Positions 58,719-64,000 of a stretch of 64,000 nucleotides of DNA are shown here, one piece after another. The stretch is from assembly GCA_902465155.1 (NCBI GenBank), contig CABQLY010000003.1, forward strand, positions 62,001 through 126,000, given 5' to 3'. The stretch comes from an uncultured Oscillospiraceae bacterium. GTDB lineage: Bacteria > Bacillota > Clostridia > Oscillospirales > Acutalibacteraceae. The notes below the pieces were generated by a model. It ran no database searches and had not been told where the DNA came from. It saw only the letters and a program-made list of their open reading frames with translations. Both the position numbers and the translations under genes were made by a program. Position 1 is the stretch's first letter. Each line of letters starts with the position of its first letter.

Positions 58719-59497
58719 AAAGATCCCTCCGTTGCAGCTGTTAAAAGGTTTTTGTAACCGGCCGAGGGCACTAAAGCCACGCCGTTTTCCTCCCGGTAAA
58801 AGGGGGCTAAAAGCCGCTCCTCCAGCCGGGTGGCAAAGGCGGCAATTTTAAGGCCGGGCGCTAAATTTTGGTGCTGCGCCCAATGCTTTGTTAGCTGCTC
58901 GGCCGCTAAGGGCAAGGGCAGTGGCTTTTCCAGCGGCAACCGTAAAATGTATTCGTCACTAAACCGGCCGTGGCGCACCTGCAAGGGCCCCAACGCCTTA
59001 GGCGGGGCGGTAAATTCGCCGCTTTTGCCGGCCAGCATGGCGTAAAAGGCGTATTGCCGCTGCACGGTTGGGGGTAGGGCGTTGGTTCGGGTATCTAAAA
59101 TGCGGTTACAGCTTAGGGTAAAAAAGCCGTTTGGGCCAAAAACGGTTAAAATAAAGCGGCAGTTTTGCCTATTTGTTTCGGCTACCCGGCACTGCAAATA
59201 AACCGCAGCCTTGCTCTGCAGCAGCCGGCGGCTGAACAGGCCCGAAACGGCGGGAATACAAACCTCCCCGGCGCTGTTTACTAAATTGCGTTGCTGCAGC
59301 TCGGCAAACAGCTCGGCGCCAAAGCCCGTTTGGGGCGGCTGCGTTAGGGGGTCGGCCCGTAAGGCGCCGCAAAATTCCCCGCACACATTTAAGCTTTCCT
59401 CAACTACTGCGGTTGTTTTGGGGTGGCTGCAGGCGTAAGCGCAGCCAAAGGCCGTAGCCCCCAATACCACCGTAGAATAATGCAAAATTTGGTTCAT
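58700..59497 (-). CDS. Partner protein of the FAD oxidoreductase, unknown function
   Basis: A 265-residue protein starting at the ATG at 59497, chosen because GGGGG is 6 nt upstream; the ATG at 59503 is too close. Its N-terminus STVVLGATAFGCAYACSHPKTTAVVEE resembles the first beta-alpha-beta of FAD/NAD-binding Rossmann domains with G-A-T-A-F-G in place of GXGXXG. Downstream segments (TVFGPNGFFTLSCNRILDTR, GRFSDEYILRLPLEKPLPL) suggest a beta-rich body. It overlaps the oxidoreductase by 19 bp, so the two are translationally coupled. I cannot assign a family. Confidence 0.7.
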   Translation of the reverse strand: MNQILHYSTVVLGATAFGCAYACSHPKTTAVVEESLNVCGEFCGALRADPLTQPPQTGFGAELFAELQQRNLVNSAGEVCIPAVSGLFSRRLLQSKAAVYLQCRVAETNRQNCRFILTVFGPNGFFTLSCNRILDTRTNALPPTVQRQYAFYAMLAGKSGEFTAPPKALGPLQVRHGRFSDEYILRLPLEKPLPLPLAAEQLTKHWAQHQNLAPGLKIAAFATRLEERLLAPFYREENGVALVPSAGYKNLLTAATEGSLWNFAH

Positions 59498-59690
59498 GTT
59501 CATCCCCCGTTTTGGCCGGTTCAACAAAGCGTTGCCGCTGCCGTATAAAACTGTTTTTAGTATACGGTACAAAACCCGGCTCGTCAATGGTTAAAACGGG
59601 CCGGGTTTAAATAAATTAATTAAAATTTAGGCAATAGGCAGTTTTTTTAAAAGTGCAAAACGGTACGGTTCAAATGGCAGAGTAAGGGGG
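59498..59690. other. Spacer upstream of the oxidoreductase pair
   Basis: Leader of the leftward pair, with GTATACGG-like -10 candidates near 59560; nothing decisive. With the 19-bp array it forms a 323-bp spacer. Confidence 0.4.
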
Positions 59691-59785
59691 TAGATTTGTG
59701 GTTAGTCGATAGATTTGTGGTTAGTCGATAGATTTATGGCCGGTCGATAGATTTATGGCCGGTCGATAAATTTATGGCCGGTAGC
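59691..59785. repeat. Tandem array of five 19-bp units
   Basis: TAGATTTGTGGTTAGTCGA at 59691 and 59710, the variant TAGATTTATGGCCGGTCGA at 59729 and 59748, and a fifth diverged copy at 59767. Two identical pairs of different variants show stepwise duplication. Confidence 0.93.
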
Positions 59786-59820
59786 TTTAAAGGCAGGGGG
59801 GCAGATTTCTCCCTACTCGC

Positions 59821-60303
59821 TTAAAATATTTTGCGCTTTTTTAAAGCCATTAGCAGCAGGGTGCCTAAAACGCCGGCGCTTAAAAGCTCGCCCGCGCCAA
59901 CCGTTGCGGCAAAGTAAAGCAGCGAGCCTTCGGCCCCGTAGGTGTACCGCAATACTAGGGGCACAATTGCCGCATTGCTCAGCACCGGAAAAACAGCGGC
60001 CAAATACGGCTTGTTTAACAGCTTGCCGGCAATGTAACGGCTGCCAAGTGCCCCTAAAAGCGTAGCTAAGGAGCCAAAAATAACATCCCACAACGCGCAG
60101 CCGGTAAGCAGGTTTGAAAGCAAGCACCAAACCGTTAACCCTGGTATGGCGGCCGGGGTCAGCACCGGCAGCACGGTAAGCATTTCCGAAAATCGAACCT
60201 GTATTACCCCGTTGGCCAGCCCAAATAAATTGGTAAGGTAGGTTAAAACGGTGTATAAAGCCGCTATAATGGCGGCGGTGGTAAGCTGTTTGGTTTTGTT
60301 CAT
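59821..60303 (-). CDS. QueT-family (DUF988) membrane transporter
   Basis: A 160-residue integral membrane protein with five to six helices. The family segments TTAAIIAALYTVLTYLTNLFGLANGVIQVRFSEMLTVLPVLTPAAIPGLTVWCLLSNLLTGC and VIFGSLATLLGALGSRYIA are present. QueT is the predicted substrate-specific (S) component of an ECF transporter for queuosine precursors; the ECF energising module would be encoded elsewhere. No preQ1 riboswitch is seen in the short leader. ATG at 60303 with GGAGG upstream; an overlapping longer frame is a shadow. Confidence 0.88.
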   Translation of the reverse strand: MNKTKQLTTAAIIAALYTVLTYLTNLFGLANGVIQVRFSEMLTVLPVLTPAAIPGLTVWCLLSNLLTGCALWDVIFGSLATLLGALGSRYIAGKLLNKPYLAAVFPVLSNAAIVPLVLRYTYGAEGSLLYFAATVGAGELLSAGVLGTLLLMALKKRKIF

Positions 60304-60530
60304 GTAAAGCACCTCCGATAACTACCCCATTGTACCACATTTTAGGTAAAAATAAAATAGTTTTTAAAAATTTTAATAAAGGTGCATATAGCGGCTTGCA
60401 GCCGAATTCAAGACTTGTAAATAACGCTTTTATACCAACTGCACAATGGGTGAAAACAGCCCGTAATAGTATGTGGCCCTCAGGAAGTTTTAGCTTTGAA
60501 TAACAAGAACTTTCAGTGCCGTTTAAAACT

Positions 60531-60580
60531 GTTAAAAAGCCTTTACACGCACCAATGCTTCGGCTTATGTAAAGGCTTTA
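60531..60580. terminator. Terminator of the glycoside hydrolase gene
   Basis: AAAGCCTTTACA (60536-60547) pairs with TGTAAAGGCTTT (60568-60579); on the complement strand it is followed by TTTTAAC, 20 bp after the stop codon. Confidence 0.8.
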
Positions 60581-60599
60581 AAGGGTTAATTATAACGGG

Positions 60600-62480
60600 T
60601 TAAAACTGGGCGTAAGCAACAACGGCACCGGCCGGCAGCTCATCACATAAGCCATTATTTTGCAGGGCAATTTCGGTGTCGGCCCGTAGTGGTTCTACCG
60701 GGTCGGTAGGCTCTACGGTAGCGGGGTCGTACAGGTAGCGTTTAAGCTTGCCGCAAAGAGGGGTCTCAAAGGTCAGGTTAATTTTTTTGGCGGTTTTGTT
60801 GTCATTTACCGCAAAAATAACAATTTTGCCGTCAGGCCGTTGTACCATGGCGCTGCAAATGCCGTCCTCATATCCGCCGGGGTAAACTTTGGTGCCAATT
60901 TCGCCGCCCGCAAGCCCCATAATACGTTGGGCGTAATAGGCCGGGTAAGGTACCCGGCTGTGTAACAGATCGGGCATAACACCGAATTTTTGTACGCCGT
61001 CAAAAAAACGGGAACCGCCGGTACGACGGTTATTAGGCCATTGTTGGTCAAACAACGTCCACTGAAAAGAGGATTGCAACCCGCAGTTTAAAAAGGCGAT
61101 TTTGGCAATAGAAAGGTTGGTACCGTGCAGCGGGTACTCGTATTCCACCAATTCCTTGCAACCGGTTCTAAAGCCGGCGGTGTTGTATTCATCAAACCAA
61201 AGCTCGGCATTTTTGGGTAGGTAGCTCAAATATTTTTTAACCCAGTTTACCCACTGAAAGTATTGCGGGCCATTAACAATGTGCATTCTGCCCCACAGGT
61301 GCCAGTTTGGGCTAAGAGAAAGCTCAGTTTCAGCTAACAACTCCTGGTTTTTGCCCTGCTCTTTTAAAGAAAAGTCGCAAACCTCCAGTTCAAAGCCGGC
61401 TGGTTTAATGTGGGCATATAAAACCAAAAAGGCGTCCTTTACATCATTCTTTGTGGTAAAGCTAAAGCTAAACGGCTGTAGTTCGTTGGTCATAGCGGCC
61501 GGGTCCAGCAGTGTGGTACTTTTGCTAAAAAGCCGTTCGGCGCGCTCTACGCCGTTTACAACGCTGTAAACGGCGTAGCTGTTGTTCACCTTTTTTAAAA
61601 TACCAAACAGGGCGTAGCCGCAAACGGTTTTTTGGTCTACCCCTGTTAATCTGGCCCGGCAGGAAAGGGTGTAGGAGGTGTTGGGCTTTAGGGCAACATC
61701 TTGCGCAATGTAGTTTCCGCAGGCACCAATTGCAAAGCGCTCACTGCCTAGGGGCAGGTTTTGGTTATTTTCAAAGCTGTACAAATAATTGTGAGCCGAG
61801 TAAATATCCAGCAGGTCCGGATCTTTTTTAAAAACCCAGTCTAACATTTTCGGATCCTCAGTAGAGCCCTCGTTCGGTCCAATTAATTTTACCAAATGCC
61901 GCCGCCCGTCGGCCGCTAAGCGGTTTGCCACCGCACGGCTGGCCTGGTACCAACATTCGTAAGCGTTAGGGGCCTCGGCGGGGCAGTTTCTGCTGTTTTG
62001 CGGCTCGGTAAACAGTACTAAGTATTTTACATTTTTAAACCCGCGCACCTCCACCAGCTGGTGTACGCTCTCGCTCACCCAGGCTGCGTAGTTTTCAACC
62101 GATTTTTTCCAATTGCCCGGTACGGTAAAAGGGCTTTGCCCGGTCCAGGAGTTTGAAAGAATATCCCCCGGGGAGCACCAGCCGGCGTTTAGCGCAACTT
62201 CAATGCCGCGCTTTTGCAGCCGTTCCACCCAGCGGCAAAAGGCGTTAAAATTATTGCTGTTTTCCCAGTCCCAGCGCTTGTTTTCATCATCCCAGGCGTA
62301 CCACTTGTAAAAGGTGCGTGCAACCTTTAAGCCAAGCTCAGCGGCACGGTCGGCCTCCAATTCGCAAAGCTCCTCGTTGTAAATTCGGCCAAATTGGTCG
62401 TTTAACCCGGCGTACCCGTGGTAAACGGCGTTAAAACCCAAAAAATTTGGTTGAACACAGTGTTGATTTTGAATAAGCAT
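60600..62480 (-). CDS. Clan-A-like glycoside hydrolase with inserted carbohydrate-binding-type domain
   Basis: Predicted retaining beta-glycosidase, 626 residues, no signal peptide. The TIM barrel begins LGFNAVYHGYAG and carries the acid/base motif LVLFTEPQNS (E159) and the nucleophile motif AELWFDEYNT (E431), the spacing of GH-A enzymes such as GH39, GH30 or GH5. Between barrel strands, residues about 236-395 form a beta-rich insert (GACGNYIAQDVALKPNTSYTLSCRARL) resembling CBM4/9-like domains, and the C-terminus is a beta-sandwich. Exact family cannot be fixed by eye. GGGGG precedes the ATG. It is divergent from an araC gene, likely its regulator. Confidence 0.78.
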   Translation of the reverse strand: MLIQNQHCVQPNFLGFNAVYHGYAGLNDQFGRIYNEELCELEADRAAELGLKVARTFYKWYAWDDENKRWDWENSNNFNAFCRWVERLQKRGIEVALNAGWCSPGDILSNSWTGQSPFTVPGNWKKSVENYAAWVSESVHQLVEVRGFKNVKYLVLFTEPQNSRNCPAEAPNAYECWYQASRAVANRLAADGRRHLVKLIGPNEGSTEDPKMLDWVFKKDPDLLDIYSAHNYLYSFENNQNLPLGSERFAIGACGNYIAQDVALKPNTSYTLSCRARLTGVDQKTVCGYALFGILKKVNNSYAVYSVVNGVERAERLFSKSTTLLDPAAMTNELQPFSFSFTTKNDVKDAFLVLYAHIKPAGFELEVCDFSLKEQGKNQELLAETELSLSPNWHLWGRMHIVNGPQYFQWVNWVKKYLSYLPKNAELWFDEYNTAGFRTGCKELVEYEYPLHGTNLSIAKIAFLNCGLQSSFQWTLFDQQWPNNRRTGGSRFFDGVQKFGVMPDLLHSRVPYPAYYAQRIMGLAGGEIGTKVYPGGYEDGICSAMVQRPDGKIVIFAVNDNKTAKKINLTFETPLCGKLKRYLYDPATVEPTDPVEPLRADTEIALQNNGLCDELPAGAVVAYAQF

Positions 62481-62512
62481 AATGTAACCCCCGTAGCGTT
62501 ATTTTGAATTTA

Positions 62513-62518
62513 TTATAA
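62513..62518 (-). promoter_or_regulatory. -10 box of the glycoside hydrolase gene without a clear -35
   Basis: TATAAT on the complement strand, about 35 bp before the start. No -35 match at the expected distance, as for activator-dependent promoters. Confidence 0.5.
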
Positions 62519-62601
62519 CAACCCAAGGGAAAAAAGTACATGCATAAATAAACAAAAACATATATTATTCAACGGTTTTTAAGATTGGTTAATTTTGATA
62601 A

Positions 62602-62630
62602 TTGACATTTTAAAGCAAATAATGTATTAT
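62602..62630 (+). promoter_or_regulatory. sigma-A promoter of the araC gene
   Basis: TTGACA (62602-62607) and TATTAT (62625-62630), 17-bp spacer, 17 bp before the start codon. Confidence 0.75.
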
Positions 62631-62646
62631 TTATTTGGTGAGAAGC

Positions 62647-63579
62647 ATGAAAAAAACAACGATTTACAATTTGTCACAGCTGGAATTTTTTACCCGGCAT
62701 TTAATTTGCATGCAAAAGGGGCATGTGGCCGAATTTAGCGGTACCGGTGTCGAGTTTTTAGGGCGGGCGGTGCGGCGGGCGCGGCAAACGCAGCGGGTTC
62801 CGGCCGGCAGCCCGGCCGAGCACGGGCAAACAGAAAACGGACAATACTGCGTTAAAAACAAAAAGCGCTTTACCAATTTGCTGCTTTTAGTAAAACAGCA
62901 AAGCGTTGTTTACAGTTTTGGGCAGCAAACGCTTACCGTTCCGGCCGGGGGGCTTGCCTTTGTGCCAAAAGGGGCAAGCTACAATTGTACCGAACCGCAA
63001 GGGACCGGTTACCTGTTTGCCGAGTTTGATCTGTTTTGCGAAAACGGAGAGGAACTACAGATTGGTACCTTTCCGGTGCTGCTTTTTAAGCAATGCCCCG
63101 AAAACATAACTCAAGCACTTAACGAGCTGTACACTGCCTTTGCGGGCGAAGAATTTAAAACCAATATGTACTGCAATATACTGCTGTACCGCATTTTGCT
63201 TTATATTTCCGGCGAAACGGGCGCGGTAAAAGCCAACCGGGCCGAGCAGGCTGTTAGCCTTTGCAAAGCCTATTTAAAGCGGCACTGCTGCGAGTCGGTA
63301 AGCACAGCACAGCTTTGCAAGGTGAGCGGGCTTTGCCCCACGCAGTTACGCCTTTATTTTAAAAAAATTACCGGGCGTACCCCGGTAGACTACAAAAATT
63401 TTGAGTGCGTTAAAAAAGCTCAACAGCAGCTGCTGCAAACTAACCTTACGGTTAGCTGTATTGCAGAACTTTTGGGTTTTGAAAATGCTTTTTATTTTAG
63501 TCGGGTTTTTAAAATGTACACCGGTGTTTCGCCCAAAATGTACCGCGAGAAAGCTGCGCAAAAGAAAGAACTAAAATAA
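62647..63579 (+). CDS. AraC-family transcriptional regulator
   Basis: Probable activator of the divergent glycoside hydrolase gene. The 310-residue protein has an N-terminal cupin-like sensing domain (VPAGGLAFVPKGASYNCTEPQGTGYLFAEFDLFCENG) and a C-terminal pair of HTH motifs (VSTAQLCKVSGLCPTQLRLYFKKITGRTPVDY and VSCIAELLGFENAFYFSRVFKMYTGVSPKMYRE), the AraC/XylS signature. The ATG at 62647 follows GGTGAG; earlier in-frame TTG/GTG codons are less well placed. Sensing of a sugar released by the hydrolase is inferred from orientation. Confidence 0.92.
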   Translation: MKKTTIYNLSQLEFFTRHLICMQKGHVAEFSGTGVEFLGRAVRRARQTQRVPAGSPAEHGQTENGQYCVKNKKRFTNLLLLVKQQSVVYSFGQQTLTVPAGGLAFVPKGASYNCTEPQGTGYLFAEFDLFCENGEELQIGTFPVLLFKQCPENITQALNELYTAFAGEEFKTNMYCNILLYRILLYISGETGAVKANRAEQAVSLCKAYLKRHCCESVSTAQLCKVSGLCPTQLRLYFKKITGRTPVDYKNFECVKKAQQQLLQTNLTVSCIAELLGFENAFYFSRVFKMYTGVSPKMYREKAAQKKELK

Positions 63580-63885
63580 AAATCTCAAAAGATTTTTTAC
63601 GGACTGCGGCAGTAATCTTAAATCACCATTGCAGCAGAGGCAAAGCATTGGGGAACAACGGCAGAAATGCCGGTGAGTAAAACTATACTTGTGCCGGCTG
63701 TTACGGCAAAGTCAAGCGGTAACACTTGGCGCCGCAGGCGTACCACAATAATGCAAAAGAACCAATTTGCGTAGCGGCGTACCAAACAAAGTGCCGCCTC
63801 GGCCATTGACGCTGGGGCGGTACTAAAAATTTATACATTGGAGCCGCGCTTTAAGGCTGTTACAGCCAAAACGGCGAAAACAGCC
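63580..63885. other. Spacer with no supported gene
   Basis: About 300 bp between the araC gene and the promoter at the right edge. Open frames on both strands exist but lack family features, start signals and coding character; a decayed gene fragment is possible. Confidence 0.4.
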
Positions 63886-63914
63886 TTGACAGAAGAGAAT
63901 ACATATGGTATGAT
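63886..63914 (+). promoter_or_regulatory. Strong promoter at the right edge
   Basis: TTGACA (63886-63891) and TATGAT (63909-63914) with a 17-bp spacer, about 78 bp before a probable ATG. Confidence 0.75.
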
Positions 63915-63991
63915 GTACGCATTAAAGGTGTACTTTTTTATTTCATAAAACATTAAAAATAAAATTGTTTTAATATAGATCGGTGAAAACT

Positions 63992-64000
63992 ATGAATACA
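63992..64000 (+). CDS. Probable gene start cut by the window (first three codons)
   Basis: ATGAATACA at the last nine bases is preceded by CGGTGA and by a promoter at 63886-63914. Only Met-Asn-Thr is visible; because it follows an araC/glycosidase pair, a sugar transporter component is a common neighbour, but nothing in the sequence shows this. Confidence 0.35.

Noticed and set aside
59691..59785. CRISPR array
   Set aside because: Units of 19 bp are directly abutting with no spacers and there are no cas genes; the same holds for the other tandem arrays.
59813..60340. Longer open frame overlapping the QueT-type gene
   Set aside because: No membrane pattern or family match; the other frame is a standard QueT protein with a good start.
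60304..60360. preQ1 riboswitch before the QueT-type gene
   Set aside because: A -10-like TACAAT lies about 30 bp from the start codon; the leader is too short and lacks the preQ1 stem and A-rich tail.
63618..63806. 62-codon leftward frame near the right edge
   Set aside because: No ribosome binding site or recognisable sequence; a decayed fragment at most.

Overview
The window looks like chromosome of an anaerobic, spore-forming Firmicute of class Clostridia, probably an Oscillospirales/Ruminococcaceae-type organism. This is inferred from a complete Rnf complex (rnfCDGEAB), an oxygen-independent class III ribonucleotide reductase (nrdD/nrdG), spore genes (SleB-type cortex hydrolase, GerA-family germination protein), AGGAGG-type ribosome binding sites, frequent TTG starts and canonical sigma-A promoters. 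I see no rRNA, tRNA, CRISPR array or insertion sequence. Most of the window is ordered core genome; accessory material is a small phage-derived cassette and a carbohydrate-related right end.

Layout. 1-2.3 kb: partial DUF421 gene, birA, sleB. 2.3-6.5 kb: PflX-like radical SAM protein, enolase with a secreted unknown, and a divergent HprK-like kinase gene. 6.6-10.3 kb: proS, a Ser-rich membrane protein, rsmD, coaD and a coiled-coil protein. 10.7-11.2 kb: flavin reductase. 11.2-12.1 kb: a long gene-free spacer with two blocks of degenerate ~26-bp repeats, then two Rex-type operators and a promoter in front of serC-serA-vanY (12-15.3 kb). 15.4-19.4 kb: isolated phage tail-fibre/holin/amidase cassette. 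19.7-24.4 kb: DUF3048 lipoprotein, archaeal-type phosphoglycerate mutase, RF3, DUF2383 protein. 24.9-29.5 kb: pgk-tpiA-gpmI-DUF1858-trmK. 29.7-36.1 kb: metY-rnfCDGEAB. 36.5-41.6 kb: WYL regulator; comEC-holA-RNase M5-like. 41.9-44.9 kb: alaS-HIT. 45-49 kb: FAD oxidoreductase, GH13 glycosidase, VanZ. 49.3-51.5 kb: two decayed genes (frameshifted MATE transporter; GH3 beta-glucosidase with its catalytic core deleted). 51.7-56.8 kb: GerA protein, then nrdD-nrdG-dut behind a pair of NrdR-like boxes. 57-60.3 kb: FAD oxidoreductase with a translationally coupled partner of unknown function, then a QueT-type transporter. 60.6-63.6 kb: a clan-A-like glycoside hydrolase divergent from an AraC regulator. 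A strong promoter and a probable gene start lie at the right edge.

Functional themes. Lower glycolysis (pgk, tpiA, two unrelated phosphoglycerate mutases, eno) feeds 3-phosphoglycerate to serine synthesis (serA, serC). Rex-like sites at both serC and pgk suggest these branches are tied to the NADH/NAD+ ratio, which the Rnf complex also influences. The dNTP genes look NrdR-controlled. Spacers repeatedly carry short, mutually unrelated tandem arrays, at least one made from the end of the neighbouring gene. The most promising observations are the Rex pair/triplet, the NrdR pair, the palindrome in the metY-rnf leader, the minimal phage cassette and the unknown partner of the FAD oxidoreductase.
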